Shown here in pieces: positions 10,656 through 21,294 of a DNA stretch of 64,000 bases. The stretch is from Tenodera sinensis (Eukaryota; Arthropoda; Insecta; Mantodea; Mantidae). The notes under the pieces are model-generated. The model was given only the letters and a program-made list of their open reading frames with translations, did no database searches and was not told the DNA's origin. The stretch spans positions 264,792,147 through 264,856,146 of the forward strand of contig CM060962.1 of assembly GCA_030765045.1 (NCBI GenBank), written 5' to 3'. The position numbers were made by a program, and so were the translations under genes. Position 1 is the stretch's first letter. Each line of letters opens with the position of its first letter.

Positions 10656-10849
10656 CGTGAGGGCGCGCGTGTGTGTTTGTCCGTCCGAATGTCCATCAAC
10701 AGAATAACTCAGAAACGAAAATGCGGTTAAACACAAAACTTGCTACTTAAGTTCAGCATCTCCCAAGTATGCTACACCATCCTTCACATAAAATATATTT
10801 CGAAAATGTTGACTTTCTCAAAAGCAGTTCTACAGATGTTGATAAAAAG

Positions 10850-10877
<28 letters not shown>
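10850..10877. repeat. (TA)14 microsatellite
   Basis: Pure TA dinucleotide run inside the family A copy. Other copies read ATATTTTTATGAC at the matching position. Confidence 0.9.
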
Positions 10878-10881
<4 letters not shown>

Positions 10882-11340
10882 GTATTTACGCCAAATGAAA
10901 TGAATGATTAAATTTTCTGGGAATTACATATAATTGGTAAAACGTAAGATATACATAAAATCTTACTGCTCAAAAATGTAGATCTCGTTAAAACAATTTA
11001 CTTCAAATGCATATTTTGTGAAGTTAGCAATTTTGGAGATATCCCTTGTTATTGGTTTAAATATTGCAGTGCTTACACTTTCTCATAATGGAAATGGTTA
11101 TTCATTTAATTTAGTTTTCACTTTTCTTTTTTTTCTTTTTTCCCACCTGATCATATAGGTAATGAGAGAACGGAATTTCAAAGGTATCGCATAGCGAGAA
11201 GATCTTAATACGAGTATATTGACTGTCACTTGAACCTGTCATATTCTCCTATACCCATTGTACTTACAAGAAAGTATGCACTAATAAAACAGATGGTATC
11301 TCAATTAACATAAAGTAGATAGGAAAATACACTGTTATAG

Positions 11341-12966
11341 GAATAGTTTCCTGTAGATTGGCCATCTGTTACTTCATACTGTGAATTCTGGACCTGCGAT
11401 TTTTGCCAATTTTGGAGCAGAGTGGTAAACTTTCACCCGTCTTTTAGAGAAAGTTTTCTTCTAATTGCATGTAGAATATGTAAAGTATATTGTGGTTTCT
11501 TTCTATATACAGGATGGAAGTGAAATGATCCACCAGACTTTAACGGCGAATTTCTCATATTGTGAATAACAAGAAAGTCTAATACCAAAAAGCTGAAAAG
11601 TTTATAGTTTTTTAGAAAAAAAATATTTTTATCAAAAAAAATTTATCATCACTTCCACCCAGTAGGTGCGAGTTTGTTTTCTCCGTTATTACTTAAAACC
11701 TATGTTCCTGTGAATGACATTTTCTGGTATACTTCATCTGTTCTGCTAAAAACTAATGAAGATAGCAAATTAAATTTTGGGAATGATAAACACAATCTCT
11801 GAGAGTTGTTGTGGATGTGCTTTGCCGTTAATAGCATGGCTGGTTATTTATAAAAATGTCTGATGAATTCTAATCAAATGATTGTGTAGTCAAGAAAATA
11901 AACAAGCTTATTGGATAAAAGCCTGTAAAAATCTATTTGGATAGATATCTTAGATAGTTTGAGAGATAACGGGTAATGAATTCGGCAGATTTAACATTGT
12001 CGCGACATTGATTTTAATCTCTCATTAAAGGGTATCTGGCATGAGACTGAAGTCTGATATTAAAGCCTGCATTTGTTCCAAACAGTACTTAGTTTCAAAT
12101 AACCGTTCTAAAATATCACTCACTAATACGAGTAGCATCAAGCTACACTAACAACTCGACAGACTCGGCTTTTTCGCATCAAATCGTGTATCTTCGTCTG
12201 TGACGAGTATTGCAAAGAAACAAGGCAGTCCTCCCTTCCCCACCTCTTCCACTTGCATATGAGAATGCAATCGCTATCCTCCTTGTGTTAGTTTCCATAA
12301 CACTAATTGAGCCGGAAAACTTAAAAAGGGCACCTAGTTCTTTGTATATATTTGATACAGAATGCATAGTTTTATCCAACATTTGGTCTGGCTTATTTTG
12401 GTGACAGTTCCAGCCAGATAGGTTGAAAACTCGATAGGGTGCTCCTATTTGAAGGCTTTGCAAACTTTTGCTCTTTATTTAAGAACTCACTGTCAATAAG
12501 AATTTTCAACTTTTCTATATTTGGAAATCCTTCAAGACACAAAGTTCACTATTGCAACAACTACACCCAAATGACGGCTAACTGCCGTCGGGCTCTTATA
12601 CTCCACTCCATTCCACGCAACAAATGGACGTCAGGACGTAAGCAAAAGAAAGCAAGTGGTGTAAAGTTAGTATAATTTTTGAGCTAAGATGATATAGTCT
12701 TAATCGAGGGAATAATAAAGCAAGACTGAACAGCAAACTAAGTGTGCACTTTTGATACTATTCTGTAATTCACTCTGTAACGTTATGATGCAAGGCGCCC
12801 ACAAAGCCTGCTTTTCTATTAAGGTAACGTTTAGTGAAACTTGGTAAACTTGGTAATTTGAAACATTTCATTTTTTTAATTCTTATTATAATACAACTTG
12901 TAATCTCACGTCACACATTTGCTTTTTTATTATGTATACGAGTAGATATATCCATATTTAAAGCTA
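11341..12966. other. Unassigned sequence, possible old repeat
   Basis: No gene recognised. TATACAGGATGGAAGTG at about 11,508 looks like the TACAGGGTG-type start of many insect repeats. ACTAATGAAGATAGCAAATTAAA near 11,752 resembles a segment near 63,350. A small hairpin GACGGC-TAACT-GCCGTC lies near 12,573. Confidence 0.35.
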
Positions 12967-13305
12967 ACCGCCTCCGTAGGGCTGTGCGTAGCACACTTGC
13001 CTCTGGTGTGGAGGACCCGAGATCCCGCATGGGGATTTTTCCCCCACTGGGAGGTCTGGCACGGGATGCACTCAGCCTCATTAGGTCCCGGAGGAACCAA
13101 TTGAGGAGCTACTTGATGGAGAAGTAGCGTCCCCAGGTCGTTTAGGCCGCATAACTGGCCGGGAGGGTTAGGAGGTGCTGACCACGTCCTACCCTCCATT
13201 ACTGCACCCCACCAATGACGCCTATAGCTGCTGGAGGGAGTGGGGGACGCAGCGGATGGGCGGCAAGCCTTGGTCCTTCATGAGCTGTTGCGCTAGGGGT
13301 TTAAC
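12967..13305 (+). mobile_element. tRNA-derived SINE-1, second copy
   Basis: Same head, body and GCGCTAGGGGTTTA end as the copy at 7,967. The tRNA-like head is decayed: the A box reads CGTAGGGCTGTGCGTAGCACA and the B box is disrupted. Body similarity is high. Confidence 0.85.
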
Positions 13306-13727
13306 TGCAGGCTCTTTCCTGATTTAAGAACTCTGCTGCTGTTGCGCATAGTTTCCAATACACCTGGTAACTTTACCAGGTACTATAGACACCACATATG
13401 CAGGCACTGACTGGTCCACGTCCTGGGTTCCTGTCCTCACTGTGAGGTAGTCAGAAACTCATCACCAGGGAGCGGGGTTTTAGTAAGAAATCCATCAAGT
13501 TAACCGTGCACCTACAAAGGGAAGTAGAAGCGCCGGCGACCTTGCAGTGCTCTTGTAAACAAGTAGACTAGAAGACAGCACAGAGCACACCCTGCTTCAA
13601 AGGTAGCAATACCAGCGTTAAGGGGCGTTACTAGGCAGTAAATAATGAATGTTTACCCATTTGAAGCGCGCAATTAACTTCATTTCTATTAAGGTTTTAA
13701 TGTGTAGAATTTTAGCTGGAGACATCA
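13306..13727. other. Unassigned sequence with short perfect hairpin
   Basis: Contains ACCTGGTAA-CT-TTACCAGGT at 13,362-13,381, a perfect 9-bp stem. No gene recognised. Confidence 0.4.
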
Positions 13728-14375
13728 TCATGAGCACTTATTGCAATGTGCAATAATGTAATTCCTAATTTTATGGAAACTAAGTGGCCTCCACTTTGCT
13801 CGCAGAAACTTTTTGTATTTTGAAAAACTACGTTCCAGACGTAACAGGAGCGCACAAAAACATGACTGTGTCTCTGAAACTTGTTCTATTGTCTTAATAG
13901 TCTCGAGCATTCTTGATGCACATGACTTAATATGTTATTGCTGTTACTATATTACTGAAGTTCTTCTCAATGTATGAAAGACCTTCAAACAAGTCTGGTG
14001 TAATTACTTGCTTCACTGCACGAATTGCAATATTTTTCTGCACGTCACAGACGTTTATTGTTTACAATTCTGTGGTAGTATGAGTATAATATACTGCAGC
14101 CTGTAGCCATGTCCCCCACTGAGTCACATTTGGTTGTGGAGGCAAGGAAATTCCAGGTGCCATCTGTTTAAGTATCTTGATTTTGGAGGGTGTTTTGCGA
14201 AATATTTTTTTCGTGTTGGCAATAAAAGCATTTACATCCGGAAAAGAGGATATAATTTATTCCGTAACTCGGTGGAGACTATGTGCTAGCCAAGTTTCAG
14301 TTTTGGGAATGCTTAGTGTATTGCTGTGGCAGCTTTCTTCATATAGTAAGTCCCGTCAGTAACAATAGAGAGATG
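13728..14375 (-). pseudogene. hAT-like transposase-derived pseudogene, central region
   Basis: The minus strand carries a decayed copy of the hAT-type transposase family common in insects. Reading 5' to 3', blocks are: TDGTYYMKKAATAIH (near 14,360), TWLAHSLHRV (near 14,290), FPDVNAFIANTKKIFRKTPS (about 14,190-14,250), LPPQPNVTQWGTWLQAAVYY (about 14,085-14,145), LFEGLSYIEKNFSNIVTAI (about 13,940-14,000) and MLETIKTIEQV. These follow the family order of a CLAHALHRV block, then FPxVxxLIxxxKKVFxKAPSR, then PPQPxxTRWGTWL. In-frame stops and at least two frameshifts separate them. Neither N-terminal zinc finger nor C-terminal dimerisation segment is attached. The family assignment comes from recalled motifs. 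A search with the assembled peptides would settle it. Confidence 0.75.
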
Positions 14376-14525
14376 AAGAAAAGAAAACAACCAAATATAA
14401 TATATGACAGTCGCAAGAAGCTGTTTGTTGTGTAGGGGTGGGCGTGTCGTTTCCCCAACCCTCACGCCAGCTGCGTGAGGATTGTTAATATCATTCCTAT
14501 GTTTATCTACTAAAACTCCGCTCCC

Positions 14526-14868
14526 TGCTCATCACCATCATTGGTCACTCGTCGCCGAAGAACTGCGCAATATAAACTTTAAGGTATTCAAAGAGATCCA
14601 TGGTTTAGCCACATCAGGCAACACATGTCCGATCGACATTATAGCGTACCAAGAAGACAGGTAAGGGGGATCTGACAGTACGATAGGAATCAACCTATGG
14701 AAGTTCATTTCGAAAAACAAACAATCTACGCACATACCATACCCTGTTATAGAAATAAATACAAACTCGATGACTTAAAAATTTTGATCTCATAGTAGGT
14801 GCCTGAGGCACAATTTCAGCCATTTTTGTTAACGTTTGGAAATAATTTATACCTCCATCAACGTAAGG
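14526..14868 (+). pseudogene. LINE remnant: C-terminal endonuclease-type domain
   Basis: Frame pieces read RHHHWSLVAEELRN, VFKEIHGLATSGNTCPIDII, EVHFEKQTIYAHTIPY, YKLDDL and DLIVGA-GTISAIFVNVWK. The order matches the C-terminus of LINEs with a restriction-like endonuclease (R2/NeSL-like). In those, a RHNxV helix is followed by ...EEVHxLA..GSTRRxDIIA, then EKKxIYxPTIPYYK and a GARGTIPKFF end. Here the catalytic-type RRPD/RRID is CPID, and there is a stop after EDR (about 14,661), a frameshift, and a stop within GA-GT. The reverse transcriptase part is absent. It is 5' truncated, as expected for a LINE. The clade is inference. Confidence 0.7.
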
Positions 14869-14872
14869 AAAA

Positions 14873-15170
14873 TTTGAGAGGTAGAATTGGAACTGAAAAA
14901 TTCAGTGCCACAGCTGGGATTTGAACCACAGAGCCTCCGGTTACCAGGCGGGTGCTCTAACCATGAAACTTCTGTGACAACCTGCCAGAATGACATTGAA
15001 TTCTCCAACCAATTTGTATTTCTCCCGGTAAACCACAACCACAAAGGTATGTGGTTCAAATCCCAGCTGAGGCATTGAATTTTTCAGCTCCAATTCTACC
15101 TCTCAAACATTGCCCACACACGGCTTGTGTGTATAAAAACACCAACAATAAGCTTGTTGGCATAAATAAA
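14873..15170. mobile_element. SINE-5 with tRNA-like ends in inverted arrangement
   Basis: Arms 14,873-14,929 and 15,051-15,107 are complementary over 57 bp with 3 mismatches. The left arm holds an antisense B box (GGGATTTGAACC) and the right arm a sense one (GGTTCAAATCCC). The A-box region (complement of CTCTAACCATG) lies near 14,955-14,967. The element ends in an A-rich tail AATAAATAATAAGG. A decayed relative lies at 7,690-7,865. Confidence 0.75.
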
Positions 15171-15645
15171 TAATAAGGAAAATTGATGATCCCACTATAC
15201 GTGGCTCTGTAAACATTCTCAGGTCTTACTTATTTGGACCTTAAAACTGCAAACTAGGTATTTTTGTTCTATGGTCTGTATTTAAAAGTTTGAATTGCAT
15301 GAAATTACAATGTTATTAATACTATCAACAAATTCTGTTTGTTGTTAAACCGAAACTGAAGCTTTTGTCTAATGCCTACAAATATGTTTTCTACATTGTT
15401 TTAGCGGAGTGCAATATCAATTTGAGGATTTAAAATTTTTAATTATCTGTTTCTGATTTTGGACATATTTATCACCTTGTTTCATATCTGACTATTGCCA
15501 CTGCTTTTTACCTTGGTAAACTTTTCTTGTTGCTAGTATTTTTATTTTTTGAGTGAAATTTATATCTGGCTATTGCCATGAATCTGTTAAGGGCGCTGAT
15601 GACCTAGAAGTTGAGCGCCCTTAAACCAAATCTAACTAACTAACT
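15171..15645 (+). mobile_element. LINE/SINE 3' end with terminal hairpin
   Basis: Ends with GGGCGCT (15,591-15,597), a 16-nt loop including GATGACCTAGAAGTTG, then AGCGCCC (15,614-15,620), and a tail CTAACTAACTAAC. This hairpin-plus-short-repeat ending is typical of insect non-LTR elements. The upstream body has an internal near-repeat (TATCTGACTATTGCCA and TATCTGGCTATTGCCA), no coding signal, and an undefined 5' end. Confidence 0.5.
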
Positions 15646-16424
15646 TCTACATTGTCAAATTTGGCAACCTACACAAATACCTTATCTGTTAAAATTTGTG
15701 CACATACATCCATTAAGTATGAGCCCAAGCTTGGCCAGTTTTGACTGTTTAAAACGGAGAGTTTGCAGCTCTCGCTAGAACCACTCAACATTTTTATTTA
15801 TGGATGACAGTAATCAATATATAAATGCGATATGATGCCTGTTGGTATAAAATCGGATATAGCCGGCACAATAAACCTGTATTTCTGCTTGTGAAATATG
15901 ATTATACGGAAACATATCCAGTTTCTTGGGCCGAAGGCAGCACGGGCAGGTTTATCGAATAACCATCAATCTAAATCCCTAGAGGCTGGCGGGCGAATAC
16001 TTGTTCACCGGTAATTGGAAGCGTAGCACAACTTACCTACTAATAACGATCAGACCTGACGTTCTGATATTGCTATTTGTTCCACTACCTGTGTTCCCAA
16101 ATGACACCGTCAAAATGTCTGTCACATGCCGCAGCGGGGCTCCTACAGCAGGGTGTTGACAGTTTGAAAGCTTTTCAACCCCTCGGTTCAAAATCATCTG
16201 CAGTAACCCCAGTCATGAAAGTCTGCGAAGAAGAAATGCATGTGACACGTGTTTGTTTCCCGAAATGTTACAGCAAGTCGACACTGAATGACATTCGGTT
16301 TCGCTCCTCACCTAAGATTTCACTAAACACGTCCTGTCGGATTATTTAATGACATGTGCACATATCAACAATGTGGAAATCACTGGCAGCCTTTTTAATT
16401 TCTCTACCGCTCACCTACAGCTAG
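15646..16424. other. Unassigned sequence
   Basis: No element or gene recognised. A 90-codon ATG frame at 16,077-16,349 has normal amino-acid composition but no domain, no supporting splice or poly(A) context and no recognised relative, so I do not call it a gene. Confidence 0.35.
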
Positions 16425-16550
16425 TATTGCACTACAGCCAAAAATTCGATTATCGAGTTTTCATCGGTACACCTGTTTTGAAGCCCCCTAAATCCAAAAA
16501 AGAAAACCAGTAAAAAATTCCTGCCTGTAGGTATGTGTGTGAACAACATA
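16425..16550 (-). mobile_element. Family A 3'-end fragment, reversed
   Basis: AGTATTGCACTACAGCCAAAAATTCG through AAGCCCCCTAAATCCAAAA matches the complement of the family A 3' end up to the microsatellite site. It directly abuts the start of the forward copy at 16,557. Confidence 0.65.
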
Positions 16551-16556
16551 ATTAAA

Positions 16557-17246
16557 AATATGAAGTGTTGCACTCACATTAATTTCTCTACTCTTGTACT
16601 AACTATTCTTACAAACTCATTCCTATATCTTCTTCATAAACGTTTGCAGAAATTATTTCATTGTTTATCTTCTTGAAGGCACAAGGAAAATATGGCAATA
16701 CGGTAGATTTTGAGCGTTACTCAATCTTTTAAAGCTTTCAAATTCCATTTTCTTTGCACGGTTAACATATAAAAAGTGAATAACGATGCTTCACTTGACA
16801 GTCCTTCAAAACTCAGACAAATTACAAGGAACACTTCGAAATTATTCATTCTACAAAAAAATGTATTTGAACATAAATTCAATGTTTTAGCAAGATGTAC
16901 ATTTTTGTATAGTAAGATTTAGTCTATCTCTTACGGTTTACCAGCTATGCAAAAGTCATCCAGAGTAAATAGAACTACATGGGCTATAGCCAGAAAATTC
17001 AAGATATGCATTTCATTTGCCATAAAAATTTCTCAAACATATGGAGTTTTAATCAAAATCGTTAGAACCATTTTCAAGAAAATCAAAATTTTCGAAAAAT
17101 TTTCCATGTAAAGCATAGTTTAGGGTGGAGGAATTTCCTTCAAAAGCTTTGTGTCGCATCCTTGGAAATTTAAATACCAACTTTGGTTTTTAACCGGCTT
17201 TTCGTTTTTGAATAATGCTGTCCGTAGACTGCCACACACACACACA

Positions 17247-17313
<67 letters not shown>

Positions 17314-17446
17314 ACATGTGCGCGGACCTTTTTCTATAGATTATTTTTTGGGTTCAGGGGGCCTCAAAACATTTCCGGTGAAATCTTGCTATCGAATGTT
17401 TTGGGTGGAATACAATACTTCCTCTACTTACTAGAAGAGAAAGTAA
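16557..17446 (+). mobile_element. Family A element, full length
   Basis: One of the most complete copies. It has a 5' end ATGAAGTGTTGCACTCAC, the subterminal block AATTTCTCTACT (16,581-16,592), the body, a CA array (17,232-17,317), and the conserved 3' block. The terminal hairpin CTTCCTCTACT (17,418-17,428), TACT, AGAAGAGAAAG (17,433-17,443) is intact apart from one change. The right arm is complementary to both the left arm and the 5' subterminal block. Confidence 0.9.
17232..17317. repeat. (CA)n microsatellite at the family A site
   Basis: Nearly pure CA repeat with one CATA interruption at the fixed internal site of family A. Overlapping histidine/threonine-rich or cysteine/valine-rich frames are artefacts. 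Confidence 0.95.
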
Positions 17447-17525
17447 AAATGAAACGTCGAATTAGTATGCAACTTTTTTATAAATCTTTATGGGGAAACA
17501 GTTGAGGTTTCTTTTTGACATTTAA

Positions 17526-17528
17526 ACA

Positions 17529-17618
<90 letters not shown>
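17526..17618. repeat. (CA)n microsatellite outside family A
   Basis: Pure CA array about 80 bp downstream of the family A end. It does not coincide with a recognisable element. Confidence 0.95.
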
Positions 17619-17619
<1 letters not shown>

Positions 17620-17810
17620 TTAGAAAATTATTAGTAGGCTTGGAAAGTTGAGAAAATTTCCCTTCTTATTTATTGTCTGAAGACGAGGCCCAATATAATG
17701 TATATTTGTTAGGGGTCATTACAGGCTACCAAGTGGTGGATTTTATTTGTTATTTTTTACCTCTTTTGGCATTTTTTTGTTTTAAAGTCCTTTTTAACCT
17801 TTCTGTTTTG

Positions 17811-17811
17811 T

Positions 17812-17890
<79 letters not shown>

Positions 17891-17894
17891 TTTT
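17811..17894. repeat. (TTTA)n microsatellite
   Basis: About 20 perfect TTTA units within a T-rich region. Flanking sequence 17,619-18,140 is otherwise unassigned. Confidence 0.95.
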
Positions 17895-18147
17895 TTGTAA
17901 CTTTACCTTCTCTTGACTATCTTCTTTCTGTCCAACAGAGTTTAATTTAAAATCCAATTTCTTTTAATTAATACTGCTAAGACTGGCTGCAACGCATAGT
18001 TGGGAAGATCCTTTCTATTGTATTTACACCATAAGCACCAGCAGAGCGTTCTGCGAAGAGCTACTGAAAATTCTCCAAATGGTCCATTATTTTTTTACCA
18101 TCAATTAGCTTAATAGGGAGGTAGGATTTATAGAAAAAATGTCCACC

Positions 18148-18355
18148 ATAAATATGCCTAAAACTAAGCCTAGTAAAACTTCTTTTTCCCGACAACTTGC
18201 TTCTGAATTGGAGCGGAGGTGTTTTCTACTGATGGCAGTATTCCTTTCTGCAAATATTGTGAGGTGCAAGTTAGCACACAAAAGCAGTTCCGTGTTTAGC
18301 AGCATATCAGGCGTTAAAACACGCAGAATACACAGAAAAACTGAAATCACTCGTT
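18148..18355 (+). pseudogene. hAT-like transposase N-terminal zinc-finger remnant
   Basis: The segment starts MPKTKPSKTSFSR (from 18,154). After a frameshift it reads GGVFSTDGSIPFCKYCEVQV, then STQKQFRV, a stop, and QH with a decayed KH-type end. The FxTDGxxxFCxxCE...QKxF.V.QH pattern is the N-terminal BED-like C2H2 finger of the same hAT-type family whose central part lies at 13,728-14,375 on the other strand. Its job in the family is DNA binding. It has a frameshift and stops, and nothing homologous follows, so it is a dead fragment and not the missing 5' part of that copy (different strand, 3.8 kb away). Confidence 0.65.
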
Positions 18356-18359
18356 AATT

Positions 18360-18940
18360 TGGGCCACCCTTTTCCAGTTTCTAGGTCGTCTTTTAGCCAT
18401 TTTTAGGGATATTTATGTATTTCAAAGGTCCCTTTAGGCAATCTGTCAACTTACGACCCCTAGTTTTTAGTTATTACTAAGCTTAGTAGATGAACTACCA
18501 AAAGAATGAAGTCATGTATGTTTTGTCTGCACATCAGACAGACAGAACCACTTCCCCACACTGTGCTGTCATATGCACTACGAACGTGCATCACTTGATT
18601 CCTCTTGAATGTAGCTGGACTACTAAGCCTCGTTATTACCCTAGTTCCACTTTCTATAACAGAACTTACTGCGGCATGTTTCTGAGATTTGTCACCGTCA
18701 TCAACTTATATTCAAGCAGAGCTTTCCTTTTATATTTATTCATGAAAAAGAGCACAATTTGCTAATTTTTGATGTGCCGTATAGAAATGAACTTGTCATA
18801 CATTAGGTCAAGCCAGAAAACGTCATCTCCAAATCAGAGGAGGAAGCGTGGCAGTGAATCTAGACAAAAGACTACGAAATGTGTACCAAAAACATATAGG
18901 AAGTGTAGGTAGAACAATAAAAATCTCAATATATGTATAT
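18360..18940. other. Unassigned sequence
   Basis: No gene or element recognised. A 91-codon frame at 18,490-18,765 has no recognisable domain. Confidence 0.35.
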
Positions 18941-18944
18941 AACA

Positions 18945-19245
18945 TTAAAGAAAACTTTTGTATTTAAGTTTAGTAACTTCCAATGATACAACGCCAAATT
19001 TTTTATAACACCGAAACAGCCCTTTACATCGGAACATTTTTGCTTTGTTATATTTTATTTAAAATTGCCCTAATAATGTTTATTAAAATCAAATTTACAT
19101 AAGATACTTATATGACAATATGTGTATATTGAACTTTATAATAATAGCCTGTGAAGTTATCTTTATTCCGAATGATCCCTGCGTAATTATAAAACAGATG
19201 GACAAAATCGTACTGCACAAAAACATATATCGTAATTAAATACCA
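18945..19245 (-). mobile_element. Family A internal fragment, reversed and diverged
   Basis: TTTGTATTTAAGTTTAGTAACTTCCAATGATACAACGCCAAATTTT and the following blocks match the complement of the family A region 5' of the microsatellite. There are no ends and no array. Confidence 0.6.
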
Positions 19246-19384
19246 CTCATGTATTTGTGTCCCTAAGTATTTCCGAAATATTCGTTATTCTTCGTTTGAA
19301 ATTTGAAATGCTCTTTTTAAGTCGTAAGTCGCTATTTGTCTTTACATTCTCTGCTGCTTGCCGCAGGAAGAAGAGGAAATATCG

Positions 19385-20295
19385 TATTTCACCCAGCAGT
19401 TCCATTTTGAGATTTTACTCGATATACATATTTTTGTAACTATGTGAACAAAAGTAAAAACAAACAACATCTGTATGTGTATTTACGTGTGCGTACAGCT
19501 TAACTCAAAAACCGAAATATCAGTGGAATACCATATTTGATACTTAAGTTCATTATCTTTAAAAGATGCAGCAGGAAGATTTGGCGAAAATCCCCCGTCC
19601 CAAACTACTCTTTGTATAGAAAAACGTTTGCCATTCGGTATTTTCTCAAAAAGCACTGCAAATATTTTAATCAAAATACATAGTGACATTTGCATGACAA
19701 ATGAAATGTATATGTTAAAGCTTCTAGGAATATGCTGTGAAGTGCTCTTTATTTGACTTAACTCTGCAACACCTGTAAACGTAACGCATGGACAAATACT
19801 TACTGCAGGTGTACTTTTCAAAACACAGAATTTATAAAAAATGGCATTAACATATTCCTTATTATTAGCTTAAATCGTCATATACCTCGACACCGTTTAA
19901 ACTTTTTAATACTTGTTGGCTCTTTTTCCCTTTGTGATCATATCAAGAGAATGTAACTAATTCAACAGCCATCACATAGCCGTAAGAGCTAGACAAAATC
20001 TTACTATACACTATACACAAAAATGTGGATATCGCTAAAACACACAGTTTATGTCGAAATACATTTTTTGGTATAGTGAAACATTTCGGAGATGTTCCTT
20101 GTTCTTTGTGCCAATTTTGGAAAACAAACTTTTGTCAAATGCAACATCGTTGTTCAGTTTTTATGTTAACCATGCAAAGAGAACGGAATTTGAAAGCTTT
20201 AAAAGATTTGACTATATATGTACACACACGTGGGAAATAAGAGTTTGTAAGAATGGTTAGTACAAGAGTAGAGAAAGTCATGTGAGTGCAACACA
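19385..20295 (-). mobile_element. Family A element, diverged body, intact 5' end, reversed
   Basis: The 5' end is well kept on the minus strand (AGTAGAGAAAGT at 20,267-20,278, then CATGTGAGTGCAACACATCAGATT to 20,292). The body is diverged. The microsatellite site at about 19,470-19,495 has only TGTATGTGTATTTACGTGTGCG, a decayed array. Sequence at 19,820-19,990 is partly rearranged. Confidence 0.75.
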
Positions 20296-21294
20296 TCAGA
20301 TTTTTTAAAATTTAGCGCTTAATAATTCAACTAAACTTACAAGTACAATTAAATACATGAGTAGGTGCAGAACAATGTTTATACTTCACTTAACTACACC
20401 CTATTACACTCAATTATGTGTATTGCTTAATTAATAGAAATTCATTACTTTGTGGCTTCTCGGCCTAAGGTTTATTTCAGTTTACATTAACAATGGAAGC
20501 CCACAAATGCCTCGAAAAATGGGCTATGGCTAAAATTACTCGTATAATAAACTCATAGTGGTAATTAGGGAAGAACTTTAAAGAAAATCACATAGTTCCC
20601 CATAGTCCAGCCGAGTCATTCCATACAACGCATATGTATGATAATCTCAGTAATGGACACCATTATCTGGTGGATTGATACCCCATTTTGCATACCGCTT
20701 CCCTTTGTTCATCATGCAGATGAGAGGTACATTCCTTGCCATAAAGAGAATTTACGTTATCGACCGCTTCCATTATGTCCCTTCCTTTCACTTGTCATGA
20801 AAACAATTAGCTAAATGAAGAGACATACATATCATGTCGTATAGGCTTACATTGTTTACATCGTAGCCGTTTCTAAAGAGCAAGCGGACGCTCTTGGTTG
20901 CCAGGGATTTACTTAATTTTGTGACTTATATACCTCCCTTTATGCAACTTCACTTTTACACTCATTACCATTTACCATTGTGGATAATTCATAGCATTAT
21001 GGCAGACGAAACATTTAATGGCGGCTGATACCTGAGCATTTCTATTCTCTTTCCTGTTGTACAAATAAATTTTGAGTGGGCAAATGATATCTATATCACT
21101 GGCTTACAGTATTACTTTAAAGCGTGTTCAACTACACAACACCACGAGGCGCGACAAGCCTCTAATTGGATGTTGTGTTGATCATCCGCCATAAAACTTT
21201 CTGTCAGCCAAAATAGTATTTGGGTAGTGCGACATTGCTGTCATCAGCGCCACACTCTCTGTACTTATTTACTCACACTTTGCTAGAAAAATAT
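20296..21294. other. Unassigned sequence
   Basis: No gene or element recognised. Confidence 0.4.

Larger units (their letters stand above)
10505..11340 (-). mobile_element. Family A element, diverged, reversed
   Basis: The complement of the 3' block (GAATTCCACCCAAAACTTCC), a TG array at 10,610-10,652 in the usual site, and AGAGAACGGAATTTCAAAGG near 11,166 identify it. The 5' terminus is too diverged to place exactly. A (TA)14 tract at 10,850-10,877 has expanded inside the body. Confidence 0.75.

Noticed and set aside
16077..16349. 90-codon ATG open frame
   Set aside because: No domain, no splice or promoter context and no recognised relative. A frame of this length is expected by chance in 64 kb.
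20455..20466. GCTTCTCGGCCT resembling the 5' end of U2 snRNA
   Set aside because: Only 12 nt match. The following GGCTAAGATCAAG part of U2 and the rest of the RNA are absent.
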